Shown piece by piece: positions 11,599 to 21,392 of a stretch of 64,000 nt of DNA; the first letter of the stretch is position 1, and every line of letters starts with the position of its first letter. This stretch comes from Aralia elata (lineage: Eukaryota > Streptophyta > Magnoliopsida > Apiales > Araliaceae), in assembly GCA_034770075.1 (NCBI GenBank), contig JAVJAP010000041.1:62001-126000 (forward strand). The letters run 5' to 3'. The notes beneath the pieces are model-generated. The model was not told where the DNA came from. It did not search any database and saw nothing but the letters and a program-made list of their open reading frames with translations. A program made the translations under genes and the position numbers.

Positions 11599-11665
11599 GC
11601 GGCTTTTGTGCCTGCTGTGGATCTGTCCTGCTAGCGGCTTTTGCGCCTGCTGCAGATCAGAAAGT
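11455..11665. repeat. Tandem repeat inside the non-autonomous element
   Basis: Five copies of a block containing GCGGCTTTTGTGCCTGCTGC, with variants, occur in about 210 bases. They are separated by GGATCTGTCC-type linkers or a longer linker ending CTCCTGTCCTGC. It is GC-rich against AT-rich surroundings and gives open frames on both strands. Confidence 0.8.
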
Positions 11666-12117
11666 GACTCTTTGGCCTGCTCCTCATTTGTCTAGAGCCG
11701 TCCGAACGATAGGTCCTGGATTAGCTTTGAATATAAATAATAAGTTCGCATGAGCGATAACCGAAGTCCGAATTGGAGTATATGGCATCACTATTATAGT
11801 TTGTTGTCTGAAGTGGACTGCTTAGGTTCCGCCAGTGAAATTAACCTAGCAATCACGAGTATTCACAACATTTATTAGCATATCATACAATCATGCATAG
11901 ATTGGGCTTTGCCATATATACCACATATTAGTACATATTATTATATTTATTTGAAACATAAACAGAGATGGAGACTTAGCTTTTGGATGGGAGTCTGCCG
12001 AAAGTAAGTCTATAAGAAATTAGAACCATCTTCCTTTAGTTGCTACCGCTCATAATTGTTTAATCAATAATTGGTGATTTTGATTCAACACTAAAATGGC
12101 CCTCCTTCTAGCGCCAA

Positions 12118-12665
12118 TGTTAACGCCAAATTCTGACCGCTCGACAAATCACCAAATAATGAGCCGAAAAGACGTTTAACGGTGGAGGATATGTAGCTGT
12201 TTAGTGCTTGTTAATATGGAATAAAATAATGACATATGAAAATAAAATAATAACACCAAAATTTTACGTGGAAACCCAATTGGGAAAAAACCAAGGAGAG
12301 AGATCTCAGAAATCCACTATGAATATTGTACAAATTGGAGAAAATAATATTAGTAATTATTTTCTCTCTTCCTCACTTTTTTCTATAACTTAAATGAGCT
12401 ATTTTTCTCTCCACTATTGAAACTTTCGGATCGATTTCTCTAGCTCTTTCTTGTTACGGATGGTTGAAGGCTTGAAGAGGTGTAGTGGAGGTATGTCTTG
12501 GTTTACAGGAAATGGATGATATTTATAGCAAAAGTTTAGCCATACAAATAAGGAAAATTGTGGCAAAAATCATTAGTTAATGGTTGGTGGGATGACTTTG
12601 AAATTAGTGGTTGCTCCCATGTGAAACATTCTCCACTAACCCGGCTGCTAAATCACATCCCAACA
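12118..12665 (-). repeat. LTR (5' LTR in element orientation)
   Basis: Partner of 10590-11137, same length and ends. Transcription would start in this copy and run left. The adjacent interior sequence on the minus strand begins TTGGCGCTAGAAGG, one base past the LTR end, as a primer-binding site would; I cannot assign the tRNA. Confidence 0.92.
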
Positions 12666-12865
12666 AGTTACAAGGATATTTTTTTTAAATAATTTTTATA
12701 TTGTTATAGAAGTTTTTATATTTCTCTGAAGAATTCATGTTCTGTGATAAATTTCATTACAAACAAGCTTCCATAAGAATGTACTCAACTATCCAAGTGG
12801 AGTTCAAGCTGATAGTATATATTTACTGATGGTTGGAAATAAAGATATGATTGGCTAAACCAAGT

Positions 12866-14816
12866 TGTCGACGCCGGGAGGAATCGCTCTCTTTTGGTGG
12901 TTATTACCCTTTCCAATTTTTGCCTTTTTATTAGATGATTTTTTTGGAAAAGGTCGGCATTAATGTCGACGGGGTTTTGAAAGATCGTTTTTTATGATGA
13001 GCCAATTGACCAGAGTCGCCAGTTGGTATATTTGAAATGGATGTACCAACTCATCCGAGTTTCGTTTTTCGTAAATCGCTGGCTCATGTGTGACTCCGAA
13101 TTAATTGGTCTGCGAACTGAGATTCATAAAGTTCGGGGGCTTGCTTAAGCGAGGGGAAGGTGTTAGGCACTCCCCGACTTCCGTGAAACACGGTTACCGT
13201 AATCTTGATGCTTTTCCTATCCTTTAATTCATAAGACGTGTATGTGTGTGTGTGTGCCTATGTGAATGTTGTGGTGAGTTTGCATGAAGAAACCATTTGG
13301 GTTTTTTGGAAAAATCGTGTTTTCTTTTGAGAATGCTTTAGAATGTCCTTCGGCTTATACGAGGAAGCTTTATGAGAAAGGTTTGATTTTAATTGTCAAA
13401 AAACTTATGAGATTTTCATTAGGTGTCGTTTTGGCTAGGTGTCGTTTTGGCAAAAACAAGAGTTTTCTAAACCTTCGTCAAAATAGGAATCGAGATCTAT
13501 ACGTTGCTTCATGATGGGCAACTTCTAGGATCTCTTTAACCCTATGCACAAAGATTTAACAAAACGTTACTTATTTTTATAAAATCATTTTTGTGATGTT
13601 TGAAAACGATTTTTCCTTTAGCCTTCTCGTTAAATAGGAATCGACATTCATTAGCATTTCCAAATTTTAGCCTCGTGATGCTAATAACCTACTTTGATTG
13701 ATTTTATAGAAATCTTCATCCTTTAACTTGAAATCAATTTTTGTGTCACAAATCAAAACAAACATTAAAATGCGTGGGGGCTATTCATGGGCATGTAAAC
13801 CATCCGAATAACCCCAACGCCCACAATCACATATTTCATTATTACGGGGCCTTAAACCCGATTCTCGCCTTGGCGTCGTTTTAAGGCCCGACGATTACAT
13901 ATTTACAATAAAGGGTAGATCGGCCCTATTACATACACCCAAAATGTCCATCATCGGATTTGGACCACGGGGTCGCGTTCCTAGACTCACATCCAAAATT
14001 ACTACATCACTATAAAGAGCTAAAAATCATCAAATGGATATCATCGGGCCTTTAGGAAGAATTTCGTTCCATTTGGAAACCTTCACTAATAGTCCTCCAT
14101 CCATGGATTCACCATAATATACAAGGAAAACTACATTTGATATAACCCAAATGACCAAAAGATTAACAAAATGATATATCAAAAATGCTGTAAAAGAGGA
14201 ATTTTCACCTTGCAAATGACACCACAATTCGTATAAACTCGTATATTAATTAGAGTAGAGAAAGTATATGATACAATCTAACAATAGGGATATAAATCCT
14301 CACTTTTTTCTCTCTTGTTTCTCCCTAACTCGCTGCTGATGTTGCTATTTTCTTCCTCTCTCCCCATTCTCTCCGCCTGCTAACCTCCCTCTGTATCACT
14401 GAATGAAGGAAATGTGCTGAAGTAGGTTGGCTAAGTCCAGCCGCAGATTGATCTGCGGCTGGCCGCAGATCAATCTGCGGCTGGCCTTAGCCCGCCATCC
14501 ACTCAGCCCGCCATGCACTTTAGTTATTTAATTCTCCTCGGTTTTCGCACCGCACCTCGATTCTCGCGTCGTGCTGTCGGTTTTCGCCAAAAGGCTTGTA
14601 TTTTGCAGTCCGAGAATTACTGTGAGACGTGACACATTATTCGGGAATGCTCATTTCGGATGGCCTTGTTGTCACGTCGGTTTTGATTGCAAATCGTCGC
14701 GGTGGCGTCGAGTGTTCGCACTTGTGCCCATTCTTCGCTCCCGCGGGCCGGTTCAATTGACGATTTTGCCCTCCTGTCACGGTTAGCATAGGGAACGCAA
14801 AATTTGGGTGTCTACA
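12866..14816 (-). repeat. Complete 3' LTR (1,951 bp)
   Basis: TG/CA ends; the left edge is TGTCGACGCCGGGAGG and the right edge GGGTGTCTACA. Bases 13208-14816 match 18861-20491 at high identity. It contains a TG microsatellite near 13243-13255 and, at 14440-14481, two adjacent 20-base palindrome-like motifs (see findings). ORFs inside it, such as 13284-13514, have no recognisable product. Confidence 0.88.
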
Positions 14817-15000
14817 GCTGCCCCTCTTTATCATGTTTATGCAATGTTAAATGAAATGAACAGGATAAAGAATAGACACTCGATGCATAAATGACAGTGC
14901 ACAAGAATGACAATACATACGTGATGCAACACATATAACTCATGATGCAACGTAAGAAGTAAGGCATGCAAAATATTCGTAAAAGGGTGTCAATGCGGAT

Positions 15001-15465
15001 GATCATCTCGTCGGGGTCGGGTCTCGTATCCGGTCACCCATCTCGTAATCGCCGGGTCTCGTCGCCGGTCGATCGTCTCGTCGGGGCCGGGTCTCGTATC
15101 CGGTCACCCATCTCGTAATCGCCGGGTTTCGTCGCCGGTCACCCATCTCGTAATCGCCGGTTATCGTCGCCGGTCGATTATCTTGTCGGGGCCGGGTTTC
15201 GTCGCCGGTCACCTATCTCGTAATCGCCGGTTATCGTCGCCGGTCGATCGTCTTGTCGGGGCCGGGTTTCATCGCCGGTCACCCATCTCGTAATCGCCGG
15301 TTATCGTCACCGGTCGATCGTCTTGTCGGGGCCGGGTTTCGTCGCCGGTCACCCATCTCGTAATCGCCGGTTATCGTCGCCGGTCGATCGTCTTGTCGGG
15401 GCCGGGTTTCGTCGCCGGTCACCCATCTCGTAATCGCCGGGTCTCGTATCCGGTCGATTATTTGG
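15001..15465. repeat. 70 bp tandem array, GC-rich
   Basis: The phrase TCTTGTCGGGGCCGGGTTTC recurs at 15181, 15251, 15321 and 15391, an exact 70-base period; less regular copies extend left to about 15001. Each unit is built from smaller 15-17 base pieces (TCGTCGCCGGTC, TCGTAATCGCCGG). Such arrays are usual in the 3' untranslated region of Ogre/Tat elements. Open frames across it on both strands are artefacts. Confidence 0.88.
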
Positions 15466-16010
15466 ATCTCAGCCCTTTCCAGGGTGTTAGTTGTTTGGAT
15501 CTCAGCCCTTCTCAGGGTGTTAGTGCTTGGATCTCAGCCCTTCCCAGAGTGTTAGTTGTTGGATCTCAGCCCTTCCTAGGGTGTTAGTGTTTGGATCTCT
15601 TCCCAGGTTCACTCACCACCTTGTTGTGGTTTGCTTGGATGCCTTCCCAGGTTTGCTCACCACCTTGTTGTGGTTTGCTTAGATGCCTTCCCAGGTTTGC
15701 TCACCACCTTGTTGTGGTTTGCTTGGATGCCTTCCCAGGTTTGCTCACCACCTTGTTGTGGTTTGCTTGGATGCCTTCCCAGGTTCACTTCTTGTTTGGA
15801 TACCAGCCCTTCCCAGGGGTCGTTGATTGGTTGGATACCAGCCCTTCCCAGGGGTCATTGATTTGGTTGGATACCAGCCCTTCCCAGGGGTCTTTGATTG
15901 GTTGGATACCAACCCTTCCCAGGGGTCATTGATTGGTTGGATACCAGCACTTCCCAGGGGTCATTGATTTGGTTGGATACCAGCCCTTCCTAGGGGTCTT
16001 TGATTTAAGT
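15466..16010. repeat. Three successive short tandem arrays sharing a core
   Basis: Three arrays follow each other: about 31 bp units with GGATCTCAGCCCTTCC (15470-15605), 44 bp units with TGCTCACCACCTTGTTGTGG (15605-15790) and 36 bp units with GGATACCAGCCCTTCCCAGG (15795-16010). All share the phrase CCTTCCCAGG, so they look like stepwise descendants of one seed. The 113-codon ORF across them is only a translated repeat. Confidence 0.85.
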
Positions 16011-17205
16011 GATTTTTTTTTTTTGAAATGGGATGTGTGATCGACTTCATGTCCTGGATCTCCCACCAACATCGTCCACGTACCATGCCGCAAAACCCAT
16101 CACTCTGATCATTTGTGAGGTTGAAAGCGACGTGCTTGTGCTTTCCTGAAGATTTTCAATTTGATCGTACCTGCATGCATGAAAAAGATGTTATGCATGA
16201 TCTGGCAGATATGTTATGGACAGATGCATGTGCACAATATATGTTTAGATAGAAATGACCCCTGTTCAGTCAAATGATACGATTCGACAATCGTCGTTTA
16301 TTTGCCAACATTTGATTGGATCACGCCTCGTCGTGAAGTGTAGTTTCTAGACTTCAACCTTGGTTTGGTACTCTGTCTGTTCTTGGTCGTCTTCATTTCA
16401 TCGAGTTGAGGCAGTCTGTTTCGCTCTCTGTGAGGATCGACAGCTATATTGGGCTCCTTGGCCTTTTGATCATTTCTGATGGCCGATATGCTGTTGTCCC
16501 GCATTATCTCATCCTTGTATATGCTCATGCCTGTGGATCAATTTGATGTCGAGGCAGTGATAGTCAGGATTGGGGAGAGGCCCAATGAGAAATTCTGTGC
16601 AGCCTCAGCTTTCCTTCCATTTCACGATTCTTAACTGCCCCTGCCTTGGCGCATGTCGCTACCAAGAATTTCTATCGAAAACTCGCGATGCTGACCGTGC
16701 TGAGTTATCCACATCTCTGCAAGATCCTGCATATCAGACGACTAACAAATGCCCAAAACTTGAAGGCTCGGGCCGTTAGTGTTAGTTCAACACAAAGATA
16801 TTATAATCTCGACAACAGAGTAAATGCAGTTAAAGCACATGAAATTGAATATCTGTTGATCGCACAATCTAGCGAGTTGTGAACCGTGAATGTACTAGAT
16901 TGGAAGTTATTTTCAATCCCTCGTGAGTTGATGATTTTCAATTTAACGAGTTATGAAATCGTAAGAACACCTTCAAGCATTCGTGGTCATTGTACGTGAG
17001 TAAGATCGAATTCAAAAGAACTACCTTCCCTCGTCAAAGGTATTATGTCTCCATTCTCGACAACGTTCTTAGCAGGATTGACGTCATATGACAAATGCAT
17101 TGTGCGATGCAGCATTCAGTAGGGGTTTCTCTTTCATGACCTTTTGTTTAAGGCCGAGAGTTTTTCGTATTATCTTTTCTCTTTATTAGCCCACTTCACT
17201 TGTCT
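16011..17205. other. Non-coding interior of the Ogre/Tat-like element
   Basis: No recognisable protein. Two short plus-strand ORFs overlap at 16570-16882 and look spurious. A T-run is at about 16013-16023. This segment corresponds to the long region between pol and the 3' LTR of such elements. Confidence 0.5.
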
Positions 17206-17695
17206 CGTTTTCTTAGGCTATTCAAAGTTACCCATTTAACGAATTTTGGACCAATGACTCCCAAACCAGATGGTTTTGGGGCATTACGTGTACAGACACC
17301 CCTTCGGGTTTATTTACTCGAGTAACAAAGGCCACGGTTCAAGACAAACTGGTGGTCTGCACCATTCATTCTTTGCTTGACCTTGCGCAAGATTCGTTTT
17401 CTTAGGCTTGAGTTACCCATGTAGCGAGTATTAGGCCGGTGACTCCCAAACCAGACGGCTTTAGGGCACCAGATGCAGAGACACCCCTTAGGCTTAATTA
17501 CTCGAGTAGCCCATGCCACGATTCGAATCTGCTCGGGCCTCCTCTACTGTAATGCTCGTTTTCTTAGGCTCTGAGTTACCCATGTAACGAGTGTTGGGCC
17601 AGCGACTCCCAAACCAGATGGCTTTAGGGCACCAGGTGTAAAGACACCCATCGGGCTTAATTACTCGAATAACCCAGGCCACGATTCGAGACATT
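17206..17695. repeat. Diverged 160-190 bp tandem repeat, three units
   Basis: Units start at 17206, 17395 and 17557 with CGTTTTCTTAGGCT. Each contains GACTCCCAAACCAGA, then ACACCC and TTACTCGA. The spacing is 189 and 162 bases because of small indels. Minus-strand ORFs at 17310-17709 are repeat translations. Confidence 0.85.
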
Positions 17696-18264
17696 AACTT
17701 GATAATCATTTATCGTCTGATTTCTTGATATTAGCTTGATGATTATTGACTGTCTGACTACGTGTTAATTGCCATCAACATCGTCATAGTTTTATACCCC
17801 ACAACTAAAAGTTCGTGCAAATGCAAAGTGAAGACTGTCACATGAGGTCGATTCTGTCGCAAACGTTGCTTTGAATTAAGGCTTTGTACCCGATCAAAAG
17901 GTTGAATAGCTTTCTTCGTCTAATCATACTCACGATCGTTCTCCACGGTTGCTTGTCAGAATTAATCCGATTCCTATCAAGTCAAATAAAATCCCCTTTC
18001 ACGCGGTTCATCGTATCCCGGGAAAACTATGCTTGACAAATGCCAGATGATCGTACCGTTGAAGATTGAATTAACACGAGGTAGCATTTGATGATGATGG
18101 TGCATGTTGATGGGATTGTTGCATGGGTGCCAATTTGTACGTCATCATTTCCTAGGTAGTTACTCAATGCCCCAGTGTTAAGTTGCTTTTCTGGTGATCT
18201 CCCTCGTACTGGTTGCATCGGTATCTCGCTGGGCTGACAAAAGATCCGGTCCTTTGACTTGTTG

Positions 18265-18335
18265 AAAGGTTTGGGGGATTTTTGATTTTTTGATTTTTTT
18301 GATTTTTTGATTTTTTGATTTTTTTTTTTTTTTTT
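18265..18335. repeat. GATTTTTT simple repeat
   Basis: Iterated GATTTTTT units running into a T-homopolymer (about 18317-18335). It lies between the tandem-repeat interior and the pol scar. On the minus strand it gives a run of Lys codons. Confidence 0.85.
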
Positions 18336-18351
18336 AGATCACAGAGTTGTT

Positions 18352-18845
18352 TCACAGAGTCGGAATTAACGGGCTGGGGAACGCCTTCCCGTCCATTCCT
18401 TGTACGATGAGGGCTCCCCCAAAGAGAATTTTTTTTATCGTGACGGCTCCTTTTAATTTAGAGCGAAATTCCCCATAGCTTCGTCTTGGCAGAGCGCGAT
18501 CCTTTTGAGGACTAAATCGTTTATTTTGAATTTCTGGGATCGTACCCTCTCGTCGTATGCCCGGGAGATGCGTAAGGGTTGCCCCTGCAAATGTGCGAAC
18601 TGAGGTTCGATAGGCAAACAGGGTGAGCGACAATAAATCCGGCCATCCCTGATGATTGGCGGACACTCTTCGCATGATCGTCTTTGTGTTTTATTTGCAG
18701 CCCCCACTGCCCCATTCATTTTGGGCCGGTAAATGACTGAATCAAAATGTTTGATCTTGAATTTGTCGTATATCTCCTCCTTGAGGGCATCGTTCAGATT
18801 TCTATAGTCGATGCGGCCCCTTACTTCTCCTCCAGGCTGTGGTAC
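18352..18845 (-). pseudogene. Pol scar: RT motif joined to integrase C-terminal half
   Basis: Reading leftward from 18845, sequence resembling the RT entry motif (IPVPQPGGEVRGRIDYRNLN) passes without a break into integrase sequence (KFKIKHFDSVIYRPKMNGAV, then AANK). Integrase continues in a second frame with GWPDLLSLTLFAYRTSVRT, returns with YDERVRSQKFKINDLVLKRI, and ends near TIKKILFGGALIVQGMDGK. At least two frameshifts are present. The shared NLN sits where RT (DYRDLN type) and integrase (GANLN type) would both have it, so a deletion through this short homology is likely. Most of RT and all of RNase H are missing. The integrase identity is firm; the RT part is a short match. Confidence 0.65.
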
Positions 18846-18860
18846 TGGGATTCTGTCGGA

Positions 18861-20491
18861 ATGCTTTTCCTATCCTTTAATTCATAAGACGTGTATGTGT
18901 GTGTGTCTGCCTATGTGAATGTTGTGGTGAGTTTGCATGAAGAAACCATTTGGGTTTTTTGGAAAAGTCGTGTTTTCTTTTGAGAATGCTTTAGAATGTC
19001 CTTCGGCTTATACGAGGAAGCTTTATGAGAAATGTTTGATTTTAATTGTCAAAAAACTTATGAGATTTTCATTAGGTGTCGTTTTGGCAAAAACAAGAGT
19101 TTTCTAAACATTCGTCAAAATAGGAATCGAGATCTATACGTTGCTTTCGTAAATAGCACGGTGGGCAACTTCTAGGATCTCTTTAACCCTATGCACAAAG
19201 ATTTAATAAAACGTTACTTATTTTTATAAAATCATTTTTGTGATGTTTGAAAACGATTTTTTCCTTTAGCCTTCTCGTTAAATAGGAATCGACATTCATT
19301 AGCATTTCCAAATTTTAGCCTCGTGGTGCTAATAGCCTAGTTTGATTGATTTTATGAAAATCTTATCATTTAGCTTTGAAATCAATTTCATGTCATAAAT
19401 CAAATCAAGCATTAAAATGCGTGGGGGCTATTCATGGGCATGTAAGCCATCCGAATAACCCCAACGCCCACAATCACATATTTCACTATTACGGGGCCTT
19501 AAACCCGATTTTCGACTTTGACATCGTTTTAAGGCCCGACAATTACATATTTACAATAAAGGGTAGATCGGCCCTATTACATACACCCAACAATGTCCAT
19601 CATCAGATTTGGACCACGGGGTCGCGTTCCTAGGCTCAATCCAAAATTGCTACATCACTATAACGAGCTAAAAATCATCAAATCGATATCATCGGGCCAT
19701 TAGGAAGAATTTCGTTCCAATTGGAACCCTCACTAATAGTCCTCAATCCATGGATCCACAACAATATACAAGAAAAACTACATTTCACATAACCCAATTG
19801 ACAAGAAGATTAACAAAATGATATAACAAAAATGCTATAAAAGAAGGTTTTTTCACCTTGCAAATGACACCACGATGCGTATAAAATTCGTATATTGAAT
19901 AGTGTAGGAGTTGTATGTTATACAATCTAATCAAAAGAGTTTAATTCCTCTCTTTTTTCCCTCTTTTCTCTCCTTTCCCGAGCTCTTTTGCTGCTGTTTT
20001 TCCCTTCTTTTTCTCTTCAAAACTGCTACTGTTCGTCTGCTGGATGAAGAACTGGGCTGATAAAGCCATCCAGATGCAGCCGCAGATTGATCTGCGGCTG
20101 GCCTCGGTTTCTCCGCGCCCGCCGCGCACTTCAGCCGCTCAGCCGCCCGCCGCGCACTTCAATTATTTTAATCATTGGTCGCAGATCAATCCGCGGCTGG
20201 GTGGGCTGATTTTCTCGATTTTCGGGCCGCACCTCGATTCTCGTGTCGTGACGTCAGTTTTCGCCGACAGGCTTGTACTTTGCAGTCCGAAAATTACTGG
20301 AAGACGTGCTACATCATCCGGGAATGCCCATTTCAGACAACCCTGTTGTCGCGCCGGTTTCGGCTGTAAATCGTCGCGATGGCGTCGAATGTTCGTACTT
20401 GTCCATCCTTTGCTCTCGCAGGCTGGTTCATTTGACGAATTTGCCCTCCTGTCAGGGTTAGTATACGAAGTGCAAAATTTGGGTGTCTACA
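18861..20491 (-). repeat. Truncated 5' LTR (1,631 bp)
   Basis: Matches 13208-14816 with scattered differences and ends with the same GGGTGTCTACA. It starts abruptly at ATGCTTTTCC next to pol-like sequence, so its last part in element orientation has been deleted. The two palindrome-like motifs that are adjacent in the left LTR are here separated (20079-20098 and 20178-20197). Confidence 0.88.
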
Positions 20492-20496
20492 CAAGT

Positions 20497-21356
20497 CATA
20501 ATTTGGACGGAAAAGTTTCAAAGTTCATGTTTGGTTACACAACATTTGGAGTTTTTAGTGTGTTTAAAAGTTTAAATGCACTAAAAATTTTATTCGTCTA
20601 GAAGCAACTTATTTCACACGCAATTTATTTAAGTTACAAACGCAACGTTTGAGACACACCTTCAGTGTTTGGGGCTCAAATGCAATGCACTAAAATGATA
20701 CAGTGTATTCGAAAGAAACGTTATCGCCGTAAACGTTGCAAACAAACTGATAATATGTGTTATTTTAAATATAAAAAATTACTATTATTTTAAAAATGAT
20801 ATTTTATTTTAAAATATTAAAAATTATTATTATTTTCAAGTTATTTTAAAATATATGTTATTTCAAATATTAAATAAAACTATTATTTTAAAATTATTAT
20901 AAAAATAATATTTTCTTTTTATAATATTAAAAATAATTATTATTTTAAAATATTATATATTTTAAATATTAAATATAATTTTTATTTTTATTTTTTTAAA
21001 AAATAATATTTTATTTTAAAATATTAAAAATAAATATTTCAAAAATAATATTTTTTTTATAATATTAAAAATAATGTTTATTTTTAAAAAATAATTTATT
21101 TTAAAGTATTAAATATTATTATTATTTTTTAATTATTTTAAATTTTAAATTTTAAATTTTATTATATTAAAACTTGGGGTTGGGTCAAACTAGGTTGTGT
21201 TGGGTCAAAATTTGGTCAAACTGGGTTGGGTTAGGGTCAAATCGGGTAGAAGGAACGGAAACACTAAAAAATGTCACCTTAAAGTACTAATTGACGAAAA
21301 TGAATTTTAGGGACAATTTTGAAAGTGAGTAGCAACTTAGAGGGATAGAAGTGTCA

Positions 21357-21392
<36 letters not shown>

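Larger units (their letters stand above)
10590..12665 (-). mobile_element. Compact non-autonomous LTR retrotransposon, TSD AGTTA
   Basis: Two near-identical 548 bp LTRs (10590-11137 and 12118-12665) flank about 980 bp. Both have TG/CA ends, and AGTTA is duplicated at 10585-10589 and 12666-12670. Read on the minus strand, the purine-rich tract AGAGAGTGGAGGGCAA abuts the left LTR (polypurine tract) and TTGGCGCTAGAAGGAGG abuts the right LTR (primer-site-like), which sets minus orientation. There is no pol. The interior carries a short Arg/Ser-rich ORF and a repeat array. It must rely on enzymes of another element. The near-identity of the LTRs implies a fairly recent insertion. Confidence 0.9.
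12866..20491 (-). mobile_element. Internally deleted Ogre/Tat-like LTR retrotransposon, TSD CAAGT
   Basis: On the minus strand the element starts TGTAGACACCCAAATTTTGC, the usual LTR start of Ogre/Tat-type plant elements. CAAGT is duplicated at 12861-12865 and 20492-20496. The full 3' LTR is at left (12866-14816), with the polypurine tract AAAGAGGGGCAGC on the minus strand just inside it. The right-hand 5' LTR (18861-20491) lacks the equivalent of the first 342 plus-strand bases, that is, its own 3' end. Primer site, gag, protease and most of RT are also missing; only an RT-integrase scar remains near 18352-18845. The interior is mostly tandem repeats and non-coding sequence. It is incapable of autonomous movement. 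Confidence 0.88.

Noticed and set aside
15591..15932. 113-codon ORF with repeated motifs
   Set aside because: It only translates the 44 and 36 bp tandem DNA repeats; the neighbouring frame is open too.
15001..16010. CRISPR-like array of regular repeats
   Set aside because: Repeats are contiguous tandem units without unique spacers, in a plant retrotransposon; no cas genes.
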